64,000 bases of DNA from Blautia sp. MSJ-19. GTDB taxonomy: Bacteria > Bacillota > Clostridia > Lachnospirales > Lachnospiraceae. The notes under the pieces were generated by a model. The model was not told the DNA's origin and did no database searches. It was given only the letters and a program-made list of their open reading frames with translations. The stretch is from positions 406,926 to 470,925 of the forward strand of contig NZ_JAHLQA010000007.1 of the NCBI RefSeq assembly GCF_018918125.1, read 5' to 3'. This document shows positions 42,071 to 51,100 of this stretch, piece after piece. The position numbers and the translations under genes were made by a program. Every line of letters starts with the position of its first letter. The stretch's first letter is position 1.

Positions 42071-43579
42071 ATGAGTTTGCTGCAGATGAGAGACATCTGT
42101 AAGTCCTTCAGCGGAGTTCCTGTACTGAAAAACGTACAGCTTACAGTAGAAAAAGGAGAAGTACATGCGCTTCTCGGTGAAAATGGTGCCGGTAAGTCAA
42201 CACTTATGAATGTGCTGACTGGTGTATTTCCGCGAGATAAAGGCGAAATCGAATTTGATGGGAACGAACTGAAAAATATCACGATCAGACAATCTGAGAG
42301 TCTTGGAATTGCCTTTGTACATCAGGAACTGAATCTGTTTAATGATCTGAAGGTTTATGAAAATATTTTCCTTCAAAAAGAATATACAACAAAACTGGGT
42401 CGACTGGATAAGAAAAAAATGATTCAGGAGGCGGAGAGACTGTTTCAGGAGCTGGGTGTGGACATAGATCCGACATTGCAGGTCTCAAAATTAAAAACAA
42501 GTCAGAAACAGCTGCTTGAGATATCAAAAGCATTATTTTTTAAAGCGAAGCTTCTGATTCTGGATGAGCCGACAACATCATTAAATAATGATGAAGTAGC
42601 GCATCTTTTTGAAATCGTCAATAATTTAAAGAAAAAGGGAACTTCCTTTATCTTTATTTCACATAAAATGCCGGAGATCTTCCGGCTGTCCGACCGATAT
42701 ACGGTATTTCGAAACGGAGAATTTATCGGAACCGGAAATATAAAAGATACGACACCGGAAGAAGTTACCCGGATGATGGTTGGTGAGAAATATTCCGATC
42801 AGGATGTGTATGAAGAGAGAAAACTGGGCGATACCATTCTGGAACTGAAAAATTTCAGTGGGGAAGGATTTCATGATATCAACCTGACTGTCAGAAAGGG
42901 CAGCATTGTAGGCCTGACCGGACTTCAGGGAGCCGGGAGCAGTGAACTGATGCAGTGTATGTTTGGTGTTACCAGGGCATATGGTGGAGAGATGCGTGTT
43001 GAGGGAGATATCATGCACGATCATACGATCCACAAAGCCATGAAGGACCGGATCGCAATGCTGGCATCCAACAGAAAAGAAAATTCGGTAATTCCGGATA
43101 TGAATATTCTGGAAAATGTATATCTGTCAGAACACACACTTTCTGCATGGAAACCGATCATATCCAGAAAGCGTGAAAAGCAAAGGTATCAGAAATACAA
43201 AGATATGCTGAATATCAAAGCAAATTCCAGTGAAGATCTGATCACATCCTTAAGTGGCGGCAATCAGCAGAAAGTTTTCCTGGCACGCTGGCTGAACACA
43301 GATGCGGAAATACTTCTTCTGGATAATCCGACACAGGGAATTGATGTAGGGGCAAAAGCAGAAATCTATAAGCTGATCCTGGAGCTTGCAAAGCAGGGGA
43401 AAACGATCCTGATCAATACGCTGGAGATACCGGAGATCCAGAAAGTGGCAGATTACTGTGCGGTATTTTATAATGGAGAGATCATAAAGATTTTGAAACA
43501 TCAGGAAATTGACGAGATGACAGTTATGATGTATTCAACGAATGCAGCACAGGCAGAGGAGGGAAAACAACATGAATAA
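42071..43579 (+). CDS. Sugar ABC transporter ATPase, CUT2 type (RbsA-like)
   Basis: Double-ATPase subunit of 502 aa. The N-terminal domain has GENGAGKST (near residue 37) and LDEPTTSLN; the C-terminal domain has the family's altered P-loop (GLQGAGSSELMQ), LSGGNQQKVFLARW and DNPTQGIDVGAKAE (Asn in place of the Walker B Glu-adjacent residue). The first-domain signature reads LKTSQKQLLEISKA, degenerate as in other RbsA proteins. The ATG follows GGAGGC. The permease begins within 10 bp, overlapping the end. Confidence 0.9.
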   Translation: MSLLQMRDICKSFSGVPVLKNVQLTVEKGEVHALLGENGAGKSTLMNVLTGVFPRDKGEIEFDGNELKNITIRQSESLGIAFVHQELNLFNDLKVYENIFLQKEYTTKLGRLDKKKMIQEAERLFQELGVDIDPTLQVSKLKTSQKQLLEISKALFFKAKLLILDEPTTSLNNDEVAHLFEIVNNLKKKGTSFIFISHKMPEIFRLSDRYTVFRNGEFIGTGNIKDTTPEEVTRMMVGEKYSDQDVYEERKLGDTILELKNFSGEGFHDINLTVRKGSIVGLTGLQGAGSSELMQCMFGVTRAYGGEMRVEGDIMHDHTIHKAMKDRIAMLASNRKENSVIPDMNILENVYLSEHTLSAWKPIISRKREKQRYQKYKDMLNIKANSSEDLITSLSGGNQQKVFLARWLNTDAEILLLDNPTQGIDVGAKAEIYKLILELAKQGKTILINTLEIPEIQKVADYCAVFYNGEIIKILKHQEIDEMTVMMYSTNAAQAEEGKQHE

Positions 43580-44597
43580 AAAGAAGACAACGGTTCCTGG
43601 ACGCATTGCAGGATTTTTGGGAGAAAACAGTTACATAGTTGTGTTTGTTGCTATTTTTATTGTATATGCACTGACAACAAACGGACTGACATGGAGTGGC
43701 ATGATGAATGTTTTCCGTCATTCTGCTGTGATCGGTATTATCGGACTTGGAATGGGGCTGATCTGTATTACCGGAGAGATCGATCTTTCAGTAGGTTCTA
43801 TGCTGGCACTGGACGGCGGTTTTTCGGTTATCATCTTTAACATGACAAACAGTATTTTGCTTACATTTTTATTTGCAGTTCTGTTTGGCGCATTCTGCGG
43901 ACTTCTCAATGGGGTGATGGTAGGATGGATCCAGATGCCTGCATTTATCGTTACACTTGCAACCATGCTGATCTATCGTTCTTTTGCACAGTATTTCTGT
44001 CAGCATGTGGATAAAGCACTGATCGGAGGCGGCAGTTCGGTATATAAGATGGCAAACAGCCAGTCTTCTTATCAGACGCTTTATAATTTCGGAAATGGCA
44101 AGGTTTCTACGATTCCGATCGTTGGTCTGATCCTGATCATTATGACACTTGTTTTTGTTTATATTACGACAAGCACCAAATACGGAAAAAAAGTCTATGC
44201 AGTAGGAAGTAACATGAAAGGTGCACAGATGGCGGGAATCAATACGGCAATGGTGAAAATATCTGTATTTGTGATCGCGGGTGCACTTGTTGGAATCGGT
44301 GCTTTTCTCTGGATCGCGATGAATGCTTCCGCAGACCCGGCAACCACAGGAAACAGTTATGAAATGTACGCAATTGCAGCGGCGGTTCTCGGCGGAATCA
44401 GTATGTCCGGTGGCAGGGGAAAATGCCTGGGAATTCTGTTCGGTGCAATGTCCTATACGATTATCGATAAGATTATTGTGTCCCTTAAGATGGACTCTCT
44501 TATCAACAATGCGATCAAAGGAATCATTTTGCTTCTGGTGATCATGGTGCAGATCGTGGGACCGCAGATCAAACAGAAATTTAAGAAAGCGGAATAA
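43572..44597 (+). CDS. Sugar ABC transporter permease, CUT2 type
   Basis: Single permease of 341 aa (RbsC-like), presumably a homodimer. It shows the family motif TGEIDLSVGSMLALDG near residue 70 and AAVLGGISMSGGRGKCLGILFG near 280. The ATG at 43572 follows GAGGAGGG inside the end of the ATPase gene, so translation overlaps by 8 bp. Unlike the rhamnose-type importer at 12-14 kb there is only one permease here. The LacI gene follows after 64 bp. Confidence 0.9.
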   Translation: MNKKKTTVPGRIAGFLGENSYIVVFVAIFIVYALTTNGLTWSGMMNVFRHSAVIGIIGLGMGLICITGEIDLSVGSMLALDGGFSVIIFNMTNSILLTFLFAVLFGAFCGLLNGVMVGWIQMPAFIVTLATMLIYRSFAQYFCQHVDKALIGGGSSVYKMANSQSSYQTLYNFGNGKVSTIPIVGLILIIMTLVFVYITTSTKYGKKVYAVGSNMKGAQMAGINTAMVKISVFVIAGALVGIGAFLWIAMNASADPATTGNSYEMYAIAAAVLGGISMSGGRGKCLGILFGAMSYTIIDKIIVSLKMDSLINNAIKGIILLLVIMVQIVGPQIKQKFKKAE

Positions 44598-44661
44598 TAT
44601 CTCTGTTAAACAGGCAGAAAATACTTTATAATTTAAGAAAACCCTGAAAAAGAGAGTATGT

Positions 44662-45651
44662 ATGAAGAAGATAACAGTTTCTGCAATTGCCGAGAAAGCG
44701 CAGGTCTCTCCGGCAACTGTATCAAGAGTATTGAATCACAGAGAACTGGTCAAAGAGCCGACGATACGGCGGGTTGAGGAAGCCATGAGGACACTGGGAT
44801 GTCAGATGGAGAATACGGTAACTGTCTCAAAAGAGACACAGCCGCTGATCGTTTTGAATATTCCCGGAATCGAGAATGTTTTTTATCAGGAAATTATTCG
44901 TGGAGCCAGAGTCTCTGCAAAAGCACATGGATGCCATCTGCTCATTCATGAATCACATCTGAATAAAGGCAATATGCTGGATTTCTGTAATCTTTTGCGA
45001 AGAGTGGATGCAGCAGGTGTAATACTTCTGAACCGGATTTCAGAAGATTCTCTGAATCAGATCCGGGCGATCGCACCATTGGTGCAGTGTTGTGAATATA
45101 ATGAACATGCAGATTATCCGTATGTCAGTATTGATGACGTGCGTGCTGCGGAAAATGCCACAGAATATCTGATCGCAAATGGTGGGAATAAGGTAGCACT
45201 GATCAATGGACCGGGGAACTTCAAGTATGCCAGGAGACGTCAGGAGGGATTTATGAATGCACTGCAGAAAGCAGAGATCATGGTACCGAAGCAGTGGATC
45301 GTTCAGCTTCCGGAGGTAAACTATGAGATGGCATATGCGGCGGTCTGCAGACTGCTGAATTCTGACAGCAGACCGAATGCATTTTTTACCATATCCGATG
45401 TCTTTGCAGCGGCAGTGATCCGGGCGGCGAAGCGTTTTCACCTTCATGTACCGCGGGATATTCTGGTGGTCGGTTTTGATAACATTGAGTTATCCTCTAT
45501 GACATCACCTTCGATCACAACCGTCAATCAGCCGAAATTCCAGATGGGTTATACAGCCTGTGAAATGCTTCTGGAGCTGATTGAAGATCCACAGGAAGAG
45601 ATGAAGTCGCTTCTGCTTGATACAGAACTGGTGATCAGAGAATCAACATAA
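44662..45651 (+). CDS. LacI family transcriptional regulator (importer operon)
   Basis: Sugar-responsive repressor of 329 aa. The N-terminal helix-turn-helix and hinge are canonical (VSAIAEKAQVSPATVSRVLNHRELV), followed by a periplasmic-binding-like ligand domain (GVILLNRI, VSIDDVRAAENATEYLI, VVGFDNIELSSMTSPSITTVNQP). It probably controls the operon from 38845 and senses the imported sugar or a derivative. I could not find a perfect LacI-type palindrome near 38765. It is followed by a strong terminator. Confidence 0.88.
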   Translation: MKKITVSAIAEKAQVSPATVSRVLNHRELVKEPTIRRVEEAMRTLGCQMENTVTVSKETQPLIVLNIPGIENVFYQEIIRGARVSAKAHGCHLLIHESHLNKGNMLDFCNLLRRVDAAGVILLNRISEDSLNQIRAIAPLVQCCEYNEHADYPYVSIDDVRAAENATEYLIANGGNKVALINGPGNFKYARRRQEGFMNALQKAEIMVPKQWIVQLPEVNYEMAYAAVCRLLNSDSRPNAFFTISDVFAAAVIRAAKRFHLHVPRDILVVGFDNIELSSMTSPSITTVNQPKFQMGYTACEMLLELIEDPQEEMKSLLLDTELVIREST

Positions 45652-45695
45652 AAACAGAGAAATTATGAACAGAATATGCGACATTACAGAAGAAA

Positions 45696-45734
45696 AACAC
45701 CGGAGCAGGTTATGAAATCTGTTCCGGTGTTTTC
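45696..45734. terminator. Bidirectional terminator between lacI-type and oleate hydratase genes
   Basis: AACACCGGAGCAG (45696-45708) pairs with CTGTTCCGGTGTT (45719-45731), one wobble, with A-runs on the left and TTTT on the right. It can serve both converging transcripts. Confidence 0.88.
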
Positions 45735-45828
45735 TTGAATATGTGTGCAATATTAAGGTATCACAAATGATTCTCGTATGCAGTAGCACATATTATAGAA
45801 ATATTGCACATTTTATAGGATTTTAAGA

Positions 45829-47796
45829 TCACATGCCATCTTTCAGTACATCATAGTCTCTCAATACTTTCTCGATCACAGTTCCCTTGATGAAATGAAG
45901 TACTGGTTTCAGGATAAGGTTTGCTCCAGGAATGTCGATTTCTAGTGGAGATTTACCATCCATCAGTTTGACACTGCTGCTTAAGAGTTCACGGATATCA
46001 TAAACACTTCCCCATACTTCCGGCACGCCACGGTCAACGCCGAGGAGTCCGTAAACAGCTTCCATAGCAGTTCTGACAGAGTATTCTGTGGTGAATACAG
46101 TATCACGCGGAGTATCTGCGAACTGGCCGAGGAATGCGAAGTTTACACAGCCATCCGGGATAACGTCCGGGCGGTCGCCCTTGGTTCTCGGCATGAAGAA
46201 TGCGGTGATATAAGGCATCATGGTCGGTACACATACAGCACTGTTTTCTGCGAGGTCCTCGATCTGATCTTCCGGAACACCAAGATGGTACAGCCATTCT
46301 TCGGTGATTTCTTTACCGGTACAGTCTTTCATTGGTTTCTTGATATAGTCGCCAGGTACGTCTGTGAACAGACCGTAAACCCATACGCAGACTTTGTCTT
46401 TGTCCTGATCCTTGAACTGTCCCTGACGGTTGATAGTCCAGCTTAAAAGCCACTTGGAATCCTGGCAGCTTACGATACCGCCTGTAACAACTTTGCCGGT
46501 ACGTGGATCACGTTTGCAGATGTCCGTGATATAAGGAATGATCTTGTCATCCAGAGTTGTGACCGTTGCAGACTCCCAGTTGGTCTTGCTGATATCGGAG
46601 CAGAATTTTTCCGGATGTCCGAAGGACGGATCCTGCGCTGCGATATTTTTCCAGAGGGACCAGCAGCCGCTTGTACGAACTTCCGCATCACCATTCGGTG
46701 CATGGTTCTGATCACCGTAGATCGTACCTTCTGTACAGCTTCCGTTGGTGACGAATACGAGATCATTTTCGGTAAGGACAATGCCTTTTTCCACGCCGTT
46801 TACCTTGCATTCGATTGCAGATGCGATCTTCTTGTCGTCCTTGAATTCAAAGATCACGTTGGTAACTTCTGTGTTGAACTGGAAGTCAACGCCTGCTTCC
46901 TCCAGATATTTCTGCATAGGAAGGATCAGGGATTCGTACTGGTTGTATTTGGTGAATTTCAGGGCACTGAAATCCGGAAGTCCTGCGATATGATGGATGA
47001 AACGCTGGAAGTAGAGTTTCATTTCCAGGGCACTGTGCCAGTTTTCGAATGCGAACATGGTTCTCCAGTACAGCCAGAAGGTGGAGTTGAATACTTCATC
47101 GTCGAAAACATCTTCGATGGTCTTATCGTAGAGGTCTTCGTCCTTTGTCATGAAGAGTTTCATGATCTCCATGCAGCCCTTCTGGCTGAGGTTGAACTTG
47201 CCGTCTGTATGAGCATCTTCGCCACGGTTTACGGTTGCACGGCAGAGAGAGTAGTTCGGGTCATGTTTGTTCAGCCAGTAGTATTCGTCCAGAACAGAAA
47301 CGCCAGGTGTCTCAATGGAAGGAATGCTGCGGAACAGATCCCAGAGGCATTCGAAGTGGTTTTCCATCTCACGGCCGCCTCTCATGATGTAGCCGCGTGT
47401 CGGATCAAAGATACCGTCGCAGGCACCACCGGCAATGTCCATAGCTTCGAGGATATGGATATGGGAACCAGGCATCTGTGCGTCACGGACAAGGAAGCAG
47501 GCAGCAGCGAGAGATGCCAGACCACTTCCGACGATGTAAGCGTGTTTGTCATCTACGCCTTCCGGTTTCTCCGGGCGGGCAAATGCTTCGTAGTTACCAT
47601 TTGTATAGTAGATGCCTTTGCTGTTTTTTTCATATTTGCCACGTTCTGTATTTCGGTAGTCAGAGCGGGAAGCTTCGGCTTTTTTTGCCTTTGTAGCTTT
47701 GATCTCTTTATTTTCCTGAGAGTTTTTTGCGAGCATTGCGGCTGCTCCGGCTCCTGCTGCAAGTGCGACACCAAGTTTTAATCCTTTTTTAGACAT
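45829..47796 (-). CDS. ohyA: Oleate hydratase (MCRA family, FAD-dependent)
   Basis: Adds water across the cis-9 double bond of oleate, giving 10-hydroxystearate, and so detoxifies host unsaturated fatty acids. The 655-aa protein has the FAD-binding GSGLASLAAACFL near residue 88, IHILEAMDIAGGACDG and the conserved RGGREMENHFECLWD that carries catalytic residues. The first 30 residues are hydrophobic and Ala/Gly-rich, followed by a Lys-rich stretch, and look like a membrane-association segment. The ATG at 47796 is 8 nt after AAAGGTGG; a GTG four codons upstream overlaps that site and is unlikely. A TetR gene lies upstream in the same direction. Confidence 0.92.
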   Translation of the reverse strand: MSKKGLKLGVALAAGAGAAAMLAKNSQENKEIKATKAKKAEASRSDYRNTERGKYEKNSKGIYYTNGNYEAFARPEKPEGVDDKHAYIVGSGLASLAAACFLVRDAQMPGSHIHILEAMDIAGGACDGIFDPTRGYIMRGGREMENHFECLWDLFRSIPSIETPGVSVLDEYYWLNKHDPNYSLCRATVNRGEDAHTDGKFNLSQKGCMEIMKLFMTKDEDLYDKTIEDVFDDEVFNSTFWLYWRTMFAFENWHSALEMKLYFQRFIHHIAGLPDFSALKFTKYNQYESLILPMQKYLEEAGVDFQFNTEVTNVIFEFKDDKKIASAIECKVNGVEKGIVLTENDLVFVTNGSCTEGTIYGDQNHAPNGDAEVRTSGCWSLWKNIAAQDPSFGHPEKFCSDISKTNWESATVTTLDDKIIPYITDICKRDPRTGKVVTGGIVSCQDSKWLLSWTINRQGQFKDQDKDKVCVWVYGLFTDVPGDYIKKPMKDCTGKEITEEWLYHLGVPEDQIEDLAENSAVCVPTMMPYITAFFMPRTKGDRPDVIPDGCVNFAFLGQFADTPRDTVFTTEYSVRTAMEAVYGLLGVDRGVPEVWGSVYDIRELLSSSVKLMDGKSPLEIDIPGANLILKPVLHFIKGTVIEKVLRDYDVLKDGM

Positions 47797-47916
47797 ATAA
47801 AAAACCACCTTTCATTTATTTGTGATGATGTGTTTCTTTGTTCTTTGTGTCTTTTATAGTATTGCCATTTGCAGATGAATTCAATTGACAAAAAATCTGG
47901 AATGAGTAAAAACTTA

Positions 47917-48480
47917 TCATTTGTCGTGTTTTGTAAAGTTCTGGATAGAATTTGTGATGTTTCCATGTAGTGTGATGCACATATTTTCACAGATAGAAGT
48001 ATAATCGGATTTCATTCCATGGCAGATCCAGTCGAGCATGATGCCGACAAAACTGTATTTATAAAAATCAGCAATGAAACTTTTTTGTTCTTTTGCAAGC
48101 GAAGTGCCTTCTGCCTGTTCTTCAACAACACCCATGATCAGGTCGTGGGTGAGCTGAAAAAGAAAGTTTTCAATCTGTTCACGGTGAACGGAACTGTAGG
48201 CATTCATAATAAAGGGTTTGTTTTCGTAGACGGCCTCAAAAATCTGAAGGAGTCCCTCCTGCCAGGTATCATACGTCTTTTTACCCTGGAGGGCCTTACG
48301 TGATTCTTCGAGGCATGTCCATTCGACGAGATCATAGATATCTTTAAAATGATAATAAAATGCCATGCGGCTGATTCCGCAGTCAGTGGTAAGGTCGTTG
48401 ATCGTGATCTTGGTAAGCGGTTTCTTTAAAAGCAGTTTTTTCAGAGATTCGGCAAGGGCACGTTTGGTGATATTGGACAT
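47917..48480 (-). CDS. TetR/AcrR family transcriptional regulator
   Basis: Repressor of 187 aa. The N-terminal DNA-binding domain is typical (LTKITINDLTTDCGISRMAFYYHFKDIYDLVEW, residues about 22-55); the C-terminal domain resembles the DhaS-like TetR branch. The ATG at 48480 follows GGAGG. The frame is open further upstream but passes through the ribosome binding site. It precedes oleate hydratase in the same direction with a 120-bp gap and probably controls it in response to fatty acids, as well as itself through the palindrome at 48516-48530. Confidence 0.88.
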   Translation of the reverse strand: MSNITKRALAESLKKLLLKKPLTKITINDLTTDCGISRMAFYYHFKDIYDLVEWTCLEESRKALQGKKTYDTWQEGLLQIFEAVYENKPFIMNAYSSVHREQIENFLFQLTHDLIMGVVEEQAEGTSLAKEQKSFIADFYKYSFVGIMLDWICHGMKSDYTSICENMCITLHGNITNSIQNFTKHDK

Positions 48481-48515
48481 GACAGTTCCTCCACAGTAGC
48501 GTTTTTTTGTTGATA

Positions 48516-48530
48516 TTTGTATTATACAAA
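48516..48530. promoter_or_regulatory. Candidate TetR operator
   Basis: TTTGTA-TTA-TACAAA, a perfect 6-3-6 inverted repeat, lies 36 bp upstream of the tetR start. Size and place fit autoregulation. A second copy was not found before the oleate hydratase gene. Confidence 0.5.
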
Positions 48531-48567
48531 AGGCGTCTGAATCGGGCAAGAGTTGTTAAGGGGAATA

Positions 48568-48596
48568 TTGATAACAGCGTATAAATCGGTTATAAT
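48568..48596 (+). promoter_or_regulatory. Promoter of the second lacI-type gene
   Basis: TTGATA (48568-48573), a 17-nt spacer and TATAAT (48591-48596), about 50 nt before the start codon. Confidence 0.75.
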
Positions 48597-48647
48597 CATA
48601 AATAAAATGACAATTTTAAGTATAATATTGTTGTTCAGGAGAAGGGT

Positions 48648-49676
48648 ATGAATAAAAAAAGTATGACGTCGAGGGATTTTGCGAAACTGATCGGGGTATC
48701 ACAGTCAACTGTTTCAAGAGCATTAAATAACAGTGATCTGGTGACTCCGGAGAAAAAGGAATACATTCTGCGCAAGGCCAGGGAGTACAATTTTCAGCTT
48801 AACAGTCAGGCTCAGAGCTTGAGGACGAGCAAAACGGGAACAATAGGAATTATGTTTCCCAAGCATTTTGTCGGTATGACAGAAAACAGTATGCTTGCTT
48901 ATATTTATGATGAGATCCAGAGAGAATTAAGCCATTTCGATTATGATATAATGGTTATCTATTATGACCGTGATGCAGATGATTTTTCTAGCTTTGAGAG
49001 AATTGTCCGTAAGAAAAAAGTAGACGGATTTCTTGTATTGAGAATGGAACTTTCTGACAATGAAATTGAGCTCATAGAGGAATTTCATGTTCCGTGCGTG
49101 TTCATGATGAATGCGGGCAGTAAGATACGTGAAAATCTGAATTACTATTTTTCAGACAGTTACTATGGCGGCTATCTTGCCGGAAAGTATTATGGGGGAT
49201 TTCCGGAGTACAGAAAGATACATATAACAGTAAGCGACGAAAAATCGGATGCCAGGAGACGTATGGAAGGATACCGGGCAGGACTGGCAGAATGTGGATA
49301 CACTCTTGATGAAAATGATATTTTTGACTGCAAGATCGGAATTGGCAGTGCATATGAATGTGCCGTCAGAAATATAGAGGAGTTTACAAAAGAAAAAACA
49401 GCTATTTTTACTTACAGCGATATTGTAGGACTTGGTGTTGTGCAGGCACTGAGAAACCATAATATAAAAATTCCGGAGCTGGTTCAGGTGCTGGGGATGG
49501 ATGATGTACCGTTGTCCTCTGTACTGATACCGAAGATGAGCACGATACATGTTGAAGTTGATACAATGGTGAGCAAGGCATGTGGACTTCTGCTGAAGCT
49601 GATCAGTGGAGAGAGCATAAGTGCACATGAATGGATCAGACCGCATCTTGAGATCCGGGATACAACGGTCAGATAA
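48648..49676 (+). CDS. LacI family transcriptional regulator (sulfatase operon)
   Basis: Repressor of 342 aa with the N-terminal helix-turn-helix TSRDFAKLIGVSQSTVSRALNNSDLVTPEK and hinge LNSQAQSLRTSKTGTIGIMF, then a periplasmic-binding-like ligand domain (YYGGYLAGKYYGG, TYSDIVGLGVVQALRNHNI, VLGMDDVPLSSVLIPKMSTI). It has its own promoter and terminator and lies directly upstream of the sulfatase operon, whose promoter is followed by a perfect LacI-like palindrome. The inducer is probably the sulfate ester or its desulfated product, which is inference. Confidence 0.9.
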   Translation: MNKKSMTSRDFAKLIGVSQSTVSRALNNSDLVTPEKKEYILRKAREYNFQLNSQAQSLRTSKTGTIGIMFPKHFVGMTENSMLAYIYDEIQRELSHFDYDIMVIYYDRDADDFSSFERIVRKKKVDGFLVLRMELSDNEIELIEEFHVPCVFMMNAGSKIRENLNYYFSDSYYGGYLAGKYYGGFPEYRKIHITVSDEKSDARRRMEGYRAGLAECGYTLDENDIFDCKIGIGSAYECAVRNIEEFTKEKTAIFTYSDIVGLGVVQALRNHNIKIPELVQVLGMDDVPLSSVLIPKMSTIHVEVDTMVSKACGLLLKLISGESISAHEWIRPHLEIRDTTVR

Positions 49677-49688
49677 GAAATATAAGAA

Positions 49689-49719
49689 AACAGTGTCATT
49701 TTTTGATACTGTTTTTTTT
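49689..49719 (+). terminator. Terminator of the lacI-type gene
   Basis: AACAGTGTCA pairs with TGATACTGTT across a T-rich loop, followed by TTTTTTT. Confidence 0.75.
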
Positions 49720-49857
49720 GTTTGACTAAAATATACAAAACGGACAAAAAACAATATGTTATAAACAAAATAAAGGGTGAAATATGTATATCTTACAAAA
49801 ATAATAAAAAAATATTATTGAATATAACCAAAAAAGGAGAAGGTAACAGGAAACTTA

Positions 49858-49886
49858 TTGACAAAAATTATTATTCATGATATAAA
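49858..49886 (+). promoter_or_regulatory. Promoter of the sulfatase/transporter operon
   Basis: TTGACA (49858-49863), a 17-nt spacer and TATAAA (49881-49886). It is the only strong promoter seen for the genes from 49960 to at least 59095. Confidence 0.8.
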
Positions 49887-49898
49887 TAAAACATCAAA

Positions 49899-49912
49899 TG
49901 AATACGTATTCA
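49899..49912. promoter_or_regulatory. LacI-type operator of the sulfatase operon
   Basis: TGAATACGTATTCA is a perfect 14-bp palindrome with the central CG step typical of LacI-family operators. It starts 13 bp after the -10 box, over the first transcribed bases, where a bound repressor would block the promoter. Confidence 0.7.
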
Positions 49913-49959
49913 AAAACAAGGCAGGCAGCTAACACAAATGAATAACAGGAGGTTTTTAT

Positions 49960-51006
49960 ATGAAGAGAAGATTGGCATTAGCAGTAGCAGCATGTATGCT
50001 TGCAGGAACAATTGCTGTTCCGGTAAGTGCAGATGAACTGAAAGGTTCCGGAGAAAAACTGATCGTTGGAACAATGGCAAACTCACTGGGACTTCCGGTA
50101 CACTGGGCTCAGGAAAAAGGATATTTTGAAGATGCAGGACTGGACGTAGATATTGAAATCTTTGCAACAGGTGCACCGATCAATGAAGCAATGGCAGCAG
50201 GAGAACTTGATGTGGCTGTCAGCGGAATGGCTTCCATTTATGCACTGGGAACAGGAATGTATACATATATTGGTGATGGTGTTATCACAACAGGCGGTGA
50301 AGCAATTTATGTAAGAGAAGACAGCGACATAGCAAAAGCAGGTGCGGATGAAGATGGAATCATTGGAAGTGCAGAGACATTAAAGGGAACTTCCATTCTT
50401 GGACCTCTGGCAACAACAGCTCATTATCAGGCAATCAAATATATGGAACATTTTGGATTGACAGCGGATGATTTCAGCATGGTTTCCATGGATTATCCAC
50501 AGGCATATCAGGCATTTGTTACAGGAGAAGGAGACCTGATTGCCAACAAGATGCCATATACAAATCAGCTTGAAGAAGCAGGTTACGTAAAAGTATGTGA
50601 CATGAATATGGTTTCTGACAGCCCGATCATTGATACCATTTTCACACAGAACGATGTGGCAGAAGAGAGAAAAGATGATCTGACACTGTTCCTGGAATGC
50701 TACTATAAGGCATGTGAAGATATCATGGCAAATGAAGATGAACGAAAAGAAGTTGCAATGCAGTGGTATGCAGACGAAGGAATCACATACAGCGATACGG
50801 ATATGAATACTGAAGTAGAAGTAAAAGACTACTTCACGCGAGACACTGTAGATACAGATGAAAATCAGTTAGGTGCATTTATGTTGAATATCGGCGAGTT
50901 CTATGTAGATCAGGAAATGCTCACAGAAGACGATATCAAAAATGTAGAAAACAGCATTGATAAATCTTTTATTGAGACAGTAAAAAGCAGAAATACAGAA
51001 TCCTGA
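49960..51006 (+). CDS. ABC transporter substrate-binding protein, NitT/TauT type
   Basis: Extracellular receptor of 348 aa in the SsuA/TauA/NMT1-like family, which binds nitrate, sulfonates, taurine and similar small molecules. The signal peptide covers residues 1-24 (cleavage after PVSA). Family landmarks are LGLPVHWAQEKGYFEDAGLDVDI near residue 45 and GELDVAVSGMASIYAL near 85. No standard lipobox is seen except an early AAC at residue 12, so anchoring is unclear. It is the first gene of the operon with two permeases, two ATPases and two sulfatases. A sulfate ester is the likely ligand, as inferred from context. Confidence 0.88.
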   Translation: MKRRLALAVAACMLAGTIAVPVSADELKGSGEKLIVGTMANSLGLPVHWAQEKGYFEDAGLDVDIEIFATGAPINEAMAAGELDVAVSGMASIYALGTGMYTYIGDGVITTGGEAIYVREDSDIAKAGADEDGIIGSAETLKGTSILGPLATTAHYQAIKYMEHFGLTADDFSMVSMDYPQAYQAFVTGEGDLIANKMPYTNQLEEAGYVKVCDMNMVSDSPIIDTIFTQNDVAEERKDDLTLFLECYYKACEDIMANEDERKEVAMQWYADEGITYSDTDMNTEVEVKDYFTRDTVDTDENQLGAFMLNIGEFYVDQEMLTEDDIKNVENSIDKSFIETVKSRNTES

Positions 51007-51100
51007 TAGAAAATAGCCGAATTATTTGTGGGACGATTTTGATTCAACAGAATTGAAAATCAGTCCCACAAGTAATATGAGAGGAAATATGGAGGAAATT

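Noticed and set aside
46615..47781. 388-codon open frame antisense to oleate hydratase
   Set aside because: Same reasons: shadow of a conserved enzyme, no recognisable domain.
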